From contig NZ_JABTTS010000009.1 in assembly GCF_018638295.1 (NCBI RefSeq), positions 96,623-160,622 of the forward strand: DNA of 64,000 bases, read 5' to 3'. Source of the DNA: Streptomyces sp. CHD11 (lineage in GTDB: Bacteria; Actinomycetota; Actinomycetes; Streptomycetales; Streptomycetaceae). The notes under the pieces were generated by a model. The model was not told where the DNA came from. It did no database searches and saw nothing but the letters and a program-made list of their open reading frames with translations. Position numbers and translations under genes: made by a program. This document shows, piece after piece, positions 38,907-48,713 of the stretch (the stretch's first letter is position 1; each line of letters begins with the position of its first letter).

Positions 38907-41045
38907 ATGACGACCGAGGCTGACTCCTTCCCCCGACGGCACGCCCGTACCCTGCGCTTCACGCTCGGCGCGCCGCGTTCCTTCACCGTGGCTCCCGACG
39001 GCTCGCGTGTCGTGTTCCTGCGCTCGGGTTCCGGTACGGACCGGGCTCATTCCCTCTGGGTCCTCGACACCGACGGGGGCGGGGAGCGCGTGGCGGCCGA
39101 CCCGCGCGCCCTCCTGGGCGGGACCTCGGAGGACCTCTCCGCCGAGGAACGCGCCCGGCGGGAGCGGAGCCGTGAAGGCGGTGCCGGCATCATCGGCTAC
39201 GCCACCGACGCGGCCGTCGAGCTGGCGGCTTTCGCCTTGTCAGGGCGGCTCTTCACGGCCGAGCTGCGGGCCGGGACGGCGCGTCGGCTGACCACGCCGG
39301 GACCGGTGATCGACCCCCGGCCGTCACCCGACGGACGGCACGTCGCCTATGTCGCCCGGGGTGTGCTGCGGGTGACCGGGGCCGAGGGGGCGGACGACCG
39401 CGCGCTGGCAACCCCCGAGTCGGAGGAGGTCACTTACGGTCTGGCGGAGTTCATCGCGGCCGAGGAGATGGGCCGCTCGCGGGGCTTCTGGTGGGCGCCG
39501 GAGTCGGACCGGCTGCTGGTGGCGCGGGTGGACGACACGCCGGTTCGGCGCTGGTGGATCTCCGACCCCGCCCACCCGGGACGGGAGCCGCACCCGGTCC
39601 GCTACCCGGCGGCGGGCACGCCGAACGCGGACGTGCGGCTCTTCGTGGTCGACCTCGCGGGGACGCGCACGGAGGTCTCCTGGGACCGTGCGCGGTATCC
39701 CTATCTGGCTCATGTGCACTGGTCAGCCGCGGGTGCTCCGCTGTTGCTCGTACAGGCGCGCGACCAGCAGGCGCAATTGATCCTGGCCGTGGACCCGGAC
39801 TCCGGCACGACCCGGATGGTGCACGCCGACGAAGATCCAACTTGGCTGGAACTTTTCCCCGGGGTGCCCAGCTGGAGCCCCTCCGGGCAACTGGTGCGGA
39901 TCGCCGACGAGGGGGGTGCCAGGCGGCTCGCCGTCGGTGAACGGCCGCTCACCGGAGGGCAGTTGCACGTCCGTGCGGTACTGGACGTCTCCGACGACGA
40001 TGTGCTGGTCTCGGCGTCGGCGGGCGAGGAGGCGGCCGCCGCGGAGACCGGCGAGGTGCACGTCTACCGGGTGAACGAACTCGGCATGGAACGCGTCTCA
40101 CAGGGGCCCGGGGTGCACTCCGCGGTACGCGCCGGAGGCGTGACCGTGCTCGTCTCCGCCGCCCTGGACCGGCCAGGTTCCCGGGCGGTGGTCCTGCGTG
40201 ACGGGAAAACGACGGCGACTGTCCGCTCGTACGCCGAAGACCCCGGTATGTCCCCCCGCGTGACGCTTACCCAGGGGGGCGCACGCCGCATCCCGTGCGC
40301 CGTGCTTATGCCTCGGGACTACGCCGGTGACACCCCCCTGCCGGTGCTCATGGACCCCTACGGTGGTCCGCACGGTCAGCGGGTGACGGCCGCCCACAAC
40401 CCCTATCTGACCTCGCAGTGGTTCGCCGACCAGGGCTTCGCGGTGGTCGTCGCGGACGGACGCGGCACACCGGGCCGCTCGCCCGCCTGGGAGAAGGCCG
40501 TCAAGGACGACATCGCCGCGATCGTCCTCCAGGACCAGGTCGACGCGCTCCAGGCGCTCGCCGGCGACTTCCCGCTCGATCTGGACCGGGTCGCGATCCG
40601 GGGCTGGTCCTTCGGCGGCTACCTGGCGGCCCTCGCCGCCCTGCGCCGCCCCGACGTCTTCCACGCGGCGGTGGTGGGCGCCCCGGTCACCGACCTCCGG
40701 CTCTACGACACGCACTACCAGGAGCGCTACATCGGCCACCCGCAGGAGCAGCCCGACGTCTACCGCCGCAACTCGGTGATCGACGACGCCGGCCTGGTCG
40801 ACGCCGCCGAGCCGCACCGCCCGATGATGGTCATCCACGGGCTGGCGGACGACAACGTGGTGGTCGCGCACTCCCTGCGGCTCTCCTCGGCGCTGCTCGC
40901 GGCCGGCCGGCCGCACGAGGTGCTGCCGCTGTCCGGCGTCACGCACATGACCCCGCAGGAAGAGGTCGCCGAGAACCTGCTCCGCCTCCAGCTCGACTTC
41001 CTCCGGCGCTCACTGGGCCTGACAAACGGGGACGAACCGCGTTAA
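38907..41045 (+). CDS. S9 family peptidase (DPP-IV-like)
   Basis: A 712-aa serine exopeptidase of the prolyl oligopeptidase family. A beta-propeller (1-445) with PDGS/PDGRHVAYVARG-type blades is followed by an alpha/beta hydrolase domain. The triad is Ser568 (GWSFGGY), Asp648 (GLADDNV) and His680 (GVTHMTP). A Glu-Glu pair in YGLAEFIAAEEMGRSRGFWW corresponds to the double glutamate of DPP-IV that binds the peptide N-terminus, so it probably releases X-Pro or X-Ala dipeptides. No signal peptide is seen, so it is cytoplasmic, fitting with the peptide importers downstream. Leaderless start. Confidence 0.9.
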   Translation: MTTEADSFPRRHARTLRFTLGAPRSFTVAPDGSRVVFLRSGSGTDRAHSLWVLDTDGGGERVAADPRALLGGTSEDLSAEERARRERSREGGAGIIGYATDAAVELAAFALSGRLFTAELRAGTARRLTTPGPVIDPRPSPDGRHVAYVARGVLRVTGAEGADDRALATPESEEVTYGLAEFIAAEEMGRSRGFWWAPESDRLLVARVDDTPVRRWWISDPAHPGREPHPVRYPAAGTPNADVRLFVVDLAGTRTEVSWDRARYPYLAHVHWSAAGAPLLLVQARDQQAQLILAVDPDSGTTRMVHADEDPTWLELFPGVPSWSPSGQLVRIADEGGARRLAVGERPLTGGQLHVRAVLDVSDDDVLVSASAGEEAAAAETGEVHVYRVNELGMERVSQGPGVHSAVRAGGVTVLVSAALDRPGSRAVVLRDGKTTATVRSYAEDPGMSPRVTLTQGGARRIPCAVLMPRDYAGDTPLPVLMDPYGGPHGQRVTAAHNPYLTSQWFADQGFAVVVADGRGTPGRSPAWEKAVKDDIAAIVLQDQVDALQALAGDFPLDLDRVAIRGWSFGGYLAALAALRRPDVFHAAVVGAPVTDLRLYDTHYQERYIGHPQEQPDVYRRNSVIDDAGLVDAAEPHRPMMVIHGLADDNVVVAHSLRLSSALLAAGRPHEVLPLSGVTHMTPQEEVAENLLRLQLDFLRRSLGLTNGDEPR

Positions 41046-41124
41046 CGCACAGGCAACTTCACGGAAGCGATGCCGATATGCGGACACGGAACGCTGAACG
41101 ACGTGCGGCCGTGCGGGTGCCGTG

Positions 41125-41160
41125 AACGGGCCGGGGTGCGCCATGTCACCCCGGCCCGTT
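41125..41160. terminator. Bidirectional hairpin terminator
   Basis: AACGGGCCGGGGTG (41125-41138) pairs perfectly with 41147-41160, 8-nt loop, between the convergent S9 peptidase and secreted-protein genes. Confidence 0.88.
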
Positions 41161-41211
41161 GCCGTGCCCCTCCGCCTCGTCCGTGGCCGGAGAGCGGTCA
41201 GGCGAGCCGGC

Positions 41212-41694
41212 TCAGCAGTCGTCCTTCCATTCGATGACGAGCGGGACGGTCTGCCGCTCGGATCCGTCCGTCGCCCAGAGCGTGGCCCGGTGCGTGGTGC
41301 CGGCCGGTGCCGCCGGGAGGTTCAGGCTGAAGACACCCGCCACCTCGGTCCCCGACTCGTTCGCACCGGGCAGGACGGCCCCGAAGTCGTTGTACGTCAC
41401 CCCGGGAGGGAGGTCGCCGGCGCCGATCTCTATCTCGGTCGACCAACTGCCGTCGAGCTGGACGTAGACGTGGGGAACCCGGTCGGAAGCGGCCTCGCCG
41501 CAGACGCTCTGGCTCCCCCCTCCGCCCAGCGCCACGAGCTCCCAGGTGGCCGCCTGCTGTGCCGTCCGGGACGTGGAGGCGTCCGCCCCGGACGCCGGGG
41601 CCGCCGCGGCGGCCGGAACGCCGCCCAGCGTCACCGCCGCCAGTGCGCCGGCCAGACCGAGTGCGGCCGTGGTGGTACGACGAAGCGTTCTCAT
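41212..41694 (-). CDS. Secreted 160-aa protein with two cysteines
   Basis: A 160-aa exported protein. The signal peptide covers residues 1 to about 31 (RTLRRTTTAALGLAGALAA ... AAAAP). The mature part of about 128 residues is rich in strands (WSTEIEIGAGDLPPGVTYNDFG; GVFSLNLPAAPAGTTHRATLW; VPLVIEWKDDC), like an immunoglobulin-type or carbohydrate-binding beta sandwich, and has two cysteines, one in QSVCGEA and one as the last residue, which could pair. I know no function. ATG 41694 follows GAAGGGGAG; the longer upstream frame is Arg/Pro-rich and not coding. Confidence 0.75.
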   Translation of the reverse strand: MRTLRRTTTAALGLAGALAAVTLGGVPAAAAAPASGADASTSRTAQQAATWELVALGGGGSQSVCGEAASDRVPHVYVQLDGSWSTEIEIGAGDLPPGVTYNDFGAVLPGANESGTEVAGVFSLNLPAAPAGTTHRATLWATDGSERQTVPLVIEWKDDC

Positions 41695-41788
41695 GGGCTG
41701 CTCCCCTTCAGGAAGGAACGGTGTCCGTGGGCCCGGTGGCCCGTGGGACACATTGCGCCGGAACAACGCTGCCGGGAGGGCCGGCGGT

Positions 41789-42832
41789 TCAGTCCCCGGG
41801 GCGCTCCTCCGGCGGCACCACCTGCTTCTCCTCCGCGAAGTGGCAGGCCGAGTCGTGGGCGGCGGGGCCCCCGGCGGACTCGAACCAGGCCGGCACGGCG
41901 AGGGCCGGGACCTCGAGCGCGCAGCGCTCCCTGGCCTTCCAGCAGCGGGTACGGAAGCGGCAGCCGGAGGGGATGTTCGTCGGGGACGGGACGTCACCGC
42001 TGAGGATGATCCGCTCCCGGTGCTCCCGGGCCACCGGGTCGGGGACCGGGACGGCGGAGAGCAGCGCCTGGGTGTAGGGGTGCGTGGGATGGTCGTAGAT
42101 CTCGGCGTCCCTGCCGGTCTCCACGATCCGGCCGAGGTACATCACCGCGACCCGGTCCGAGATGTGCCGGACGATCGACAGGTCGTGCGCGATGAAGATG
42201 TAGGCGAGGTCGAACTCGCTCTGCAGACGGTCCATCAGGTTGATGACCTGGGCCTGCACCGAGACGTCCAGCGCGGAGACGGGCTCGTCGGCGACGATGA
42301 TCTCCGGGCGCAGCGCCAGCCCGCGGGCGATGCCGATGCGCTGGCGCTGGCCGCCGGAGAACTGGTGCGGATAGCGGTTGATGTACTCCGGGTTGAGGCC
42401 GACGACGTCCAGCAGGTCCTGGACCCGCCTGCGCCGGTCGCCCTTGGGCGCCACCTCGGGATGGATGTCGTAGGGCTCCCCGATGATGTCCCCCACCGTC
42501 ATACGGGGGTTGAGGGAGGTGTACGGGTCCTGGAACACCATCTGGATGTTGCGGCGCACGGACCTGAGCGCCTTGCCCGACAGGCGGGTGATGTCCTCGC
42601 CCTTGTAGCGGATCGAACCGGCCGTCGGGCGCTCCAGGTTGACCAGCGTCTTCGCGACCGTCGACTTGCCGCAGCCGGACTCGCCGACGATGCCCAGGGT
42701 CTCGCCCCGGCCCAGGTGGAAGTCCACGCCGTCGACCGCGCGCACGGCGCCGACCTGCTTGCGGAAGACGACGCCCCGGGTCAGCGGGTAGTGCTTGACC
42801 AGGCCGCTGACCTCCAGGATCGGCTCAGTCAT
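41789..42832 (-). CDS. Oligopeptide ABC transporter ATPase (DppF/OppF type)
   Basis: A 347-aa ATPase, second of two in a five-gene peptide importer. Walker [10 protein letters not shown] is at 50-58, Q-loop [14 protein letters not shown], signature [10 protein letters not shown], Walker [14 protein letters not shown] and the H-loop AHDLSIV. The C-terminal oligopeptide extension carries the cysteine-rich [16 protein letters not shown] that in related ATPases (DppD/DppF) ligates a 4Fe-4S cluster. ATG 42832 overlaps the upstream ATPase by 8 bp. It sits on the inner face of the membrane and powers uptake together with the adjacent DppD-like subunit. Confidence 0.93.
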   Translation of the reverse strand: MTEPILEVSGLVKHYPLTRGVVFRKQVGAVRAVDGVDFHLGRGETLGIVGESGCGKSTVAKTLVNLERPTAGSIRYKGEDITRLSGKALRSVRRNIQMVFQDPYTSLNPRMTVGDIIGEPYDIHPEVAPKGDRRRRVQDLLDVVGLNPEYINRYPHQFSGGQRQRIGIARGLALRPEIIVADEPVSALDVSVQAQVINLMDRLQSEFDLAYIFIAHDLSIVRHISDRVAVMYLGRIVETGRDAEIYDHPTHPYTQALLSAVPVPDPVAREHRERIILSGDVPSPTNIPSGCRFRTRCWKARERCALEVPALAVPAWFESAGGPAAHDSACHFAEEKQVVPPEERPGD

Positions 42833-43799
42833 CCAGACACTCCCTCCAGAAGTGGCAGGCGCTCCCCCGCGTCGGCGAGACCTCGTACAGCGGGGGCTCG
42901 TCGGTGCGGCAGACGTCCCGGGCCAGCGGGCAGCGGGGGTGGAAGGCGCAGCCCGGCGGAATGTTCATGAGGTTGGGCGGCAGGCCCTTGATGGCGTAGA
43001 GCTCCTGGCCCTTCTGGTCCAGGCGGGGGATGGAGTCCAGCAGACCGCGCGTGTACGGGTGGGCCGGGGCCTTGTAGATGTCGTGGACCGGTGCCGACTC
43101 GACGATCCGGCCCGCGTACATCACGGCGATGCGGTCGGCGACGTCGGCGACCACCCCCAGGTCGTGGGTGATCAGGATGAGACCCATGCGGTACTCGCGC
43201 TGGAGCTCCGCGAGCAGCTCCATGACCTGGGCCTGGACGGTGACGTCGAGGGCCGTGGTCGGCTCGTCGGCGATGATCAGGGCGGGCTCCAGGGACAGCG
43301 CCATCGCGATCATGATGCGCTGGCGCATACCGCCGGAGAACTGGTGCGGGTACTGCTTGACCCGCTCCCGGGCCGCCGGGATGCGCACCCGGTCCATCAG
43401 CTCGATCGCCCTGGCCCGCGCCTCCTTGCGGGACATGCCCCGGTGCACGGTGAACATCTCGCCCAGCTGGTCGCCGACCGAGATCACGGGGTTGAGGGAG
43501 GACAGCGCGTCCTGGAAGATCATCGCCATCTCGGCGCCCCGGATCCGCCGGCGCTCCTCCTCCTTGAGCTTCAGCAGGTCGCGTCCCTGGAAGACGACCT
43601 CGCCGCCGGTGATCCGGCCGGGCGGGATGTCGAGGATGCCCATGACGGCCTGCGCCGTCACGGACTTGCCGGACCCTGACTCGCCGAGCACCGCCAGGGT
43701 CTCGCCCGCGTCCACGCCGTAGCTGACCCCGTTGACGGCCCTCGCGACTCCGTCCCGGGTGTGGAACTCCACGTGCAGGTCGCGCACTTCGAGCAGCAC
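42825..43799 (-). CDS. Oligopeptide ABC transporter ATPase (DppD/OppD type)
   Basis: A 324-aa ATPase. Walker A GESGSGKS is at 39-46, signature [10 protein letters not shown], Walker [14 protein letters not shown]-loop THDLGVV, and a C-terminal cysteine motif [16 protein letters not shown]. The conserved Lys-Ser-Val after Walker A is the usual DppD variation. GTG 43799 starts [11 protein letters not shown]; it is 6 bp after the permease stop, so the operon is tight. It pairs with the DppF-like subunit. The C-terminal cysteines suggest a cluster-binding regulatory element. Confidence 0.93.
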   Translation of the reverse strand: MLLEVRDLHVEFHTRDGVARAVNGVSYGVDAGETLAVLGESGSGKSVTAQAVMGILDIPPGRITGGEVVFQGRDLLKLKEEERRRIRGAEMAMIFQDALSSLNPVISVGDQLGEMFTVHRGMSRKEARARAIELMDRVRIPAARERVKQYPHQFSGGMRQRIMIAMALSLEPALIIADEPTTALDVTVQAQVMELLAELQREYRMGLILITHDLGVVADVADRIAVMYAGRIVESAPVHDIYKAPAHPYTRGLLDSIPRLDQKGQELYAIKGLPPNLMNIPPGCAFHPRCPLARDVCRTDEPPLYEVSPTRGSACHFWRECLDD

Positions 43800-43805
43800 G
43801 GCGGC

Positions 43806-44786
43806 TCACCTCAGCTTCGGGTCGAGGGCGTCGCGCACCGCGTCGCCGAGCATGATGAAGGCCAGGACGGTGAGCGCGAGGGCCCCGGAGGGCCACAGCA
43901 GCGCGTGCGGGGCGTTGCGGATGTACGGGGAGGCCGCGGAGATGTCGATGCCCCAGGAGACGCTGGGCGGCTTCAGGCCGACGCCGAGGTAGGACAGGGT
44001 GGCCTCCAGCGAGATGTAGGTGCCCAGCGCGATGGTCGCGACGACGATGACCGGGGCGACGGCGTTGGGCGCGATGTGCCGGAGCACCAGCCGGGAGTGG
44101 GAGGCGCCGAGCGCCCGCGCGGCCTGCACGTAGTCGTTCTGCTTGGCGGTGATGACGGAGCCGCGGGCGATGCGGGAGAGCTGCGGCCAGCCCAGCAGCA
44201 CGATGAACCCGATGACCGGCCAGATGGTGTTGCTGGTGATGACGGAGAGCAGCACCAGCCCGCCGAGCACCACGGGGATGGCGAAGAAGACGTCGGTGAT
44301 CCGGGACAGGACCGAGTCCCAGATGCCGCCGAAGTACCCCGCGAGGGCGCCGAGGACGCTGCCGAGGACGGAGACGCCGAGGGTGGCGAGGACGCCGACC
44401 GCGACGGACGTACGGGCGCCGTAGACGGTGCGGGTGTAGACGTCGCAGCCCTGGCCGTCGAAGCCGAAGGGATGGCCGGCCTGGGAGCCCTGCTGGGCCT
44501 TGGACAGGTCGCACTTGAGGGGGCTGCCGGAGGCGATCGCCGAGGGCCACAGGGAGATGAGGACCAGGAAGAGGATGACCAGGGCGGAGACGATGAAGAC
44601 CGGGTTGCGGCGCAGGTCGCGCCAGGCGTCGGACCACAGGGAGCGCGGCCGGTCCCTCGGCCCGGTGCCGTCCGGGCCCTCCGGCCGCTTCTCCAGGCTC
44701 TCGGCCTCGTCGACGCCCAGGTCCATGGTGCCGCCCATCCCGGTCCCGGCGATGGCCTGTTCGGGTTCGTGGCGGCCGTCAGGCAT
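43806..44786 (-). CDS. Oligopeptide ABC transporter permease (DppC type)
   Basis: A 326-aa permease with a 55-residue cytoplasmic N-tail, a first membrane helix (about 63-83), an extracytoplasmic loop holding Cys pairs (KCDL ... GQGCDVYTR), then the core of five helices. The EAA loop that meets the ATPase is ARALGASHSRLVLRHIAPNA (about 225-245). The protein ends DAVRDALDPKLR, the signature of DppC/OppC permeases. ATG 44786 overlaps the DppB-like gene by 8 bp. With DppB it forms the translocation pore. Confidence 0.93.
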   Translation of the reverse strand: MPDGRHEPEQAIAGTGMGGTMDLGVDEAESLEKRPEGPDGTGPRDRPRSLWSDAWRDLRRNPVFIVSALVILFLVLISLWPSAIASGSPLKCDLSKAQQGSQAGHPFGFDGQGCDVYTRTVYGARTSVAVGVLATLGVSVLGSVLGALAGYFGGIWDSVLSRITDVFFAIPVVLGGLVLLSVITSNTIWPVIGFIVLLGWPQLSRIARGSVITAKQNDYVQAARALGASHSRLVLRHIAPNAVAPVIVVATIALGTYISLEATLSYLGVGLKPPSVSWGIDISAASPYIRNAPHALLWPSGALALTVLAFIMLGDAVRDALDPKLR

Positions 44787-45702
44787 AGCGGATCCTCGGG
44801 TCGAGTACGGCGTACAGGAGGTCGACGATGAGGTTGGCGACCAGGAACACCAGCACCAGCACGGTGACGAAGCCGACGACGGTCTGTGTGTTCTGCCGGA
44901 GGATGCCCTGGTAGAGCTGGTAGCCGACACCGTGGATGTTGAAGATCCGCTCGGTGACGATGGCGCCGCCCATGAGGAAGCCGATGTCGGCCCCGATGAA
45001 GGTGATCACGGGGATGAGGGAGTTGCGCAGCAGGTGCCGCACGACCACCCGGTGGCGGGGCAGGCCCTTGGCGATGGCGGTGCGGACGTAGTCGGAGCGG
45101 CGGTTCTCGGCGATGGAGGTACGGGTCAGCCGGGTGACGTAGGCGAGGGAGACGGAGGCCAGCACGAGTCCGGGCAGGACCAGTTCGTCGAAGGGCGCCC
45201 CTGAGGAGACCGAGGGGCGGATCCAGCCCCACTTCACGCCGAGCAGCAGCTGGAGCAGCAGGCCGGTGACGAAGGTGGGCACGGAGATGACGACGAGGGT
45301 GAGGATCAGCACGCCGGTGTCGACGGGGCGGCCCCGGCGCAGTCCGGTGACCACGCCGAGGGTGACGCCGATGACGATCTCGAAGAGGATCGCGATGAGG
45401 GTGAGCCGGATGGTGACGGGGAACGCCGTCGACATCAGCTCGGTGACCTCCTGGCCGTTGAACGCCGTGCCGAAGTCGCCGGTGAAGACGTTCCCCATGT
45501 AGGTCAGGTACTGCTGCCAGACGGGCTTGTCGAGGCCGAACTCCTGCTCGAGGCGGGCGGCGGTCGCCGGGTCGCACCGGCGCTCGCCGCACAGCCCCGC
45601 GATGGGGTCGCCCATCACGTTGACCATGAGGAAGATCAGCAGCGTGGCGCCGATGAACACCGGGATCATCTGGAGCAGACGCCGGACGACATAGCGGCCC
45701 AT
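44779..45702 (-). CDS. Oligopeptide ABC transporter permease (DppB type)
   Basis: A 307-aa permease with six predicted helices; the N-terminal RRLLQMIPVFIGATLLIF and the C-terminal DLLYAVLDPRIRY are DppB hallmarks. The EAA loop reads AIAKGLPRHRVVVRHLLRNS (about 215-235). Between helices 1 and 2 is an external loop with two cysteines (GLCGERRCDP), also present in the paralogous BldKC-like permease (SCGKNCSPEN), suggesting a disulfide in both. It lies 6 bp from the substrate-binding gene. Confidence 0.93.
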   Translation of the reverse strand: MGRYVVRRLLQMIPVFIGATLLIFLMVNVMGDPIAGLCGERRCDPATAARLEQEFGLDKPVWQQYLTYMGNVFTGDFGTAFNGQEVTELMSTAFPVTIRLTLIAILFEIVIGVTLGVVTGLRRGRPVDTGVLILTLVVISVPTFVTGLLLQLLLGVKWGWIRPSVSSGAPFDELVLPGLVLASVSLAYVTRLTRTSIAENRRSDYVRTAIAKGLPRHRVVVRHLLRNSLIPVITFIGADIGFLMGGAIVTERIFNIHGVGYQLYQGILRQNTQTVVGFVTVLVLVFLVANLIVDLLYAVLDPRIRYA

Positions 45703-45708
45703 GGCCGG

Positions 45709-47337
45709 TCAGCTCACCTTGATCTGGTCGTACACGGGGACGCTGAAGGGGTTGAGCTTGACCTCGGACAGCCGCTCCGACCAGCCGGCGCTGCCGTTCT
45801 GGTACCAGAGCGGGATGGCGGCCATGTTGTCCCGGACGACCCCCTCGGCCTGCTGGAACAGGTCGATGGCCCTGGCCGTGTCGGTCTCCTGGTTGGCCCG
45901 GTCGACGAGGTCGTCGAACTCCTGGTTGGACCACTTGCCGTCGTTGGAGGAAGCGTCGGTGTAGTAGAGCGGCTGGAGGAAGTTCTGGATCAGCGGGTAG
46001 TCCATCTGCCAGCCCGCGCGGAACGGCCCGGTCATGTTCCGCTCGGTGATCTCGTTGCGGAAGTCGGCGAAGGTCCCGACCGGGTTGGCGGTGCAGGCGC
46101 GCTCGTCGTCCAGCGCGTTGTTGATGGAGTTGCAGACGGCGTTGACCCACTCGCGGTGGGAGCCGGTGTCGGCGTTGAAGGTGATCGTCACCTTGCCGCC
46201 GGGCAGCCCGCCGCCCTCCTCGATGAGCCTCTTCGCCTCGTCGGGCTTGTACTCGCAGCCCTCCCCGCACAGGCCGGCCTGGAAGCCGCCGTCCTCGCCG
46301 AGGACGGGGGAGGTCCAGTCGGTGGCGGGGGTGCGGGTCTTCTGGAAGATCGTGTCGGTGATCTGCTCCCGGTCGATCGCCATGGACAGGCCCTTGCGGA
46401 CCTTCTCCGAGCCCGCCTTGTTCCAGTTCTCGTCGTAGAACGGGAAGGCGAGCGTCTGGATGATGCCGGCGGGGGTGTTGAGGTAGCGGTCGCCGAGGTC
46501 GTCCTGCACGTTCCTCAGCTGGGCCGCGGGGACGTCGTCGACCAGGTCGAGGTTGCCGGCCAGCAGGTCGGTGTAGGCGGTGTTGTTGTCGGTGTAGACC
46601 TTGAGGTCGACCCCGCCGTTCTGCGCCTTGTCGTCGCCCGGATAGTCGTCCCACGCGCGCAGGGACATCTGGGAGCCGCGCGTGTAGGAGTCGACCAGGT
46701 AGGGGCCGTTGCCGACCGGTTTCCTCACCCAGGCGTCGTGGTCGTCGAAGAACGCGCGGGGCAGCGGGGCGAAGGCGTTGTAGCCGAGGGTGTCGGGGAA
46801 GGTCGAGAACTTCTGGGTGAGCCTGACGGTGAAGGTGCGGTCGCCGGTGACCTCCAGGCCGGACAGGGTGTCGGCGGTCTGCTCCCCCTCCTCGGGGTGG
46901 ACCTGGTCGTATCCCTCGATGTAGGCGAAGAAGTACGAGTTGCGCTGGTTGTTCCGCAGACTCGCGCCGTAGTTCCAGGCGTCCACGAAGGACCGGGCGG
47001 TGACCTCCTCGCCGTTGCTGAAGGTCCAGCCGTCCCTGACGGTGACGGTGAAGTTCTGCGAGTCGTCCGTCTCGATCTTCTCGGCGAGCATGTCCTTGGC
47101 CTCGCCGGTCTCCGGGTCGTACCGCTTCAGGCCCCGGAAGATCATGTCGAGGACCTTGCCGCCCTGCACCTCGTTGGTGTTCGACGGCTCCAGCGGGTTC
47201 TGCGGATCGCCCCAGGAGGCGCTCAGCACGGCCCCGGAGTCGCTCCCGCCGCCGTCCCCGCCGCCTCCGCAGCCTGTCGCCGCGAGGGCGGCCGCCACCG
47301 CGCAGGCGGCCCATCTGGCGTGCATGGCTCCGCGCAT
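45709..47337 (-). CDS. Oligopeptide-binding lipoprotein (SBP family 5)
   Basis: A 542-aa extracytoplasmic peptide-binding protein, first gene of the Dpp-like operon. ATG 47337 starts a basic signal with the lipobox LAATGC at about residues 16-21; a Gly-rich tether follows. The family 5 fold is shown by VLDMIFRGLKRYDPETGEA, GEEVTARSFVDAWNYG, VGNGPYLVDSY and RKGLSMAIDREQI. Cys pairs (GLCGEGCEY; ACT/VCN) may form disulfides. It is the closest local paralogue of the DppA class rather than BldKB. GAGG ribosome-binding site; no canonical promoter evident in the 242-bp upstream spacer. Confidence 0.93.
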   Translation of the reverse strand: MRGAMHARWAACAVAAALAATGCGGGGDGGGSDSGAVLSASWGDPQNPLEPSNTNEVQGGKVLDMIFRGLKRYDPETGEAKDMLAEKIETDDSQNFTVTVRDGWTFSNGEEVTARSFVDAWNYGASLRNNQRNSYFFAYIEGYDQVHPEEGEQTADTLSGLEVTGDRTFTVRLTQKFSTFPDTLGYNAFAPLPRAFFDDHDAWVRKPVGNGPYLVDSYTRGSQMSLRAWDDYPGDDKAQNGGVDLKVYTDNNTAYTDLLAGNLDLVDDVPAAQLRNVQDDLGDRYLNTPAGIIQTLAFPFYDENWNKAGSEKVRKGLSMAIDREQITDTIFQKTRTPATDWTSPVLGEDGGFQAGLCGEGCEYKPDEAKRLIEEGGGLPGGKVTITFNADTGSHREWVNAVCNSINNALDDERACTANPVGTFADFRNEITERNMTGPFRAGWQMDYPLIQNFLQPLYYTDASSNDGKWSNQEFDDLVDRANQETDTARAIDLFQQAEGVVRDNMAAIPLWYQNGSAGWSERLSEVKLNPFSVPVYDQIKVS

Positions 47338-47525
47338 GGGGTGCCTCCTCGTACGTGTGCCGATCATGAGGCCAATATCGGCGCAAAGTGCGCGGAACGC
47401 ATATCCGCGGCACCTGTACGGGGAGGGCCCCGGCCATATGTACGTACGAGAGCCCCGAACGGGCGACGGCGTCCTGCCGCTTCCTCTCACGGGCGACGGC
47501 GCCCGTCCGCCCCCGGACGCACGGC

Positions 47526-47562
47526 GGCTGCCGTCCGCCTCCCTGAGGGGCGTACGGCAGCC
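47526..47562 (-). terminator. Hairpin at the end of the bldK operon
   Basis: GGCTGCCGT (47526-47534) pairs with 47554-47562, 19-nt loop, 18 bp after the bldKE stop. The remaining 47338-47525 spacer carries the promoter of the next operon but no gene. Confidence 0.7.
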
Positions 47563-47579
47563 GTGGTGTCCTGCGCGGG

Positions 47580-48698
47580 TCAGTCCTTCCCGGCCGACTC
47601 CTCCAGCGCCTTCAGCGCGGGGTCGAGGACGACGTCCTCACCGCGGGACTCCGTGGTGGGGTCCTCCGGGAAGTGGCAGGCCGTCAGGTGGCCGTCACGG
47701 TTGCCGGAGATCTGCACCAGCGGCGGCTCGTCCGTCGCGCACTTGTCCTGCGCCTTCCAGCAGCGGGTGCGGAAGCGGCAGCCGGACGGCGGGGAGATCG
47801 GCGAGGGCACGTCACCGTAGAGCCGGATGCGCTCCCGGTCCTCCGTCTCGTCGTCCATCGCCACCTCGGGCACGGCCGACAGCAGGGCGTGGGTGTAGGG
47901 GTGCCGGGGACGGTTGTAGATGGAGTCCCGGTCCCCGACCTCGACCACCTTGCCGAGGTACATCACGGCCAGGCGCTGTGAGAAGTGCCGGACCACCGCG
48001 AGGTCGTGGGCGATGAAGAGGAAGGCGATGCCCATCTCTTCCTGGACCTTCTGCAGCAGGTTGACGACCTGCGCCTGGATCGACACGTCCAGCGCGGAGA
48101 CCGGCTCGTCCGCCACGATCAGCTTCGGGTTCAGCGCGAGGGCACGGGCGACGCCGATGCGCTGGCGCTGGCCGCCGGAGAACTCGTGCGGGAAGCGGTT
48201 GTAGTGCTCGGGGTTGAGGCCCACGAGCTCGAGCAGCTCGCGCACCTTCTTCTCCCGGCCGCCCGCGGGGTCGATCCCGTTGACCTCCATCGGCGACTTG
48301 ATGATGGTGCCGACGGTCTGCCGCGGGTTCAGCGAGGAGTACGGGTCCTGGAAGATCATCTGGATCTCGGACCGCACGGGCGCCAACTGCTTGCGCTTGG
48401 CGTGCGTGATGTCCTGGCCGGCGTACTCGATCCTGCCGCCGGTCGGCTCCAGCAGGCGGGTGATCAGCCGGCCGGTGGTGGACTTGCCGCAGCCCGACTC
48501 ACCCACCAGGCCGACGCTCTCGCCGACGCCGACGGTCAGGTCGACGTTGTCGACCGCCTGGACGGCGCCGACCTTCCGCTTGATCGGGAAGCCGCCGTAG
48601 ATCGGGAAGTGCTTGGTCAGGCCCTCCACCTTGAGCAGCGCCTCGGGGGACGCGCCGGTGGAGCCCTGCTGTGCGGGGAGGGTGAGGTTCTCGCTCAT
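47580..48698 (-). CDS. bldKE: BldKE, oligopeptide ABC transporter ATPase
   Basis: A 372-aa ATPase, last gene of bldK. Walker [10 protein letters not shown] is at 66-74, Q-loop QMIFQDPYSSLNPRQ, signature [10 protein letters not shown], Walker [14 protein letters not shown] and a [14 protein letters not shown] cysteine motif. The gene order permease, binding protein, permease, ATPase, ATPase equals bldKA-bldKE (SCO5112-SCO5116) in S. coelicolor. BldK imports an extracellular peptide signal needed for aerial hyphae. ATG 48698 begins MSENLTLPAQ. It is 15 bp downstream of bldKD. Confidence 0.93.
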   Translation of the reverse strand: MSENLTLPAQQGSTGASPEALLKVEGLTKHFPIYGGFPIKRKVGAVQAVDNVDLTVGVGESVGLVGESGCGKSTTGRLITRLLEPTGGRIEYAGQDITHAKRKQLAPVRSEIQMIFQDPYSSLNPRQTVGTIIKSPMEVNGIDPAGGREKKVRELLELVGLNPEHYNRFPHEFSGGQRQRIGVARALALNPKLIVADEPVSALDVSIQAQVVNLLQKVQEEMGIAFLFIAHDLAVVRHFSQRLAVMYLGKVVEVGDRDSIYNRPRHPYTHALLSAVPEVAMDDETEDRERIRLYGDVPSPISPPSGCRFRTRCWKAQDKCATDEPPLVQISGNRDGHLTACHFPEDPTTESRGEDVVLDPALKALEESAGKD

Positions 48699-48713
48699 GT
48701 CTCGGATCTCTCC

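Noticed and set aside
38436..39050. Minus-strand 204-codon frame starting inside the S9 peptidase gene
   Set aside because: It overlaps the conserved peptidase and the 64-aa membrane gene in another frame and lacks a recognisable product.
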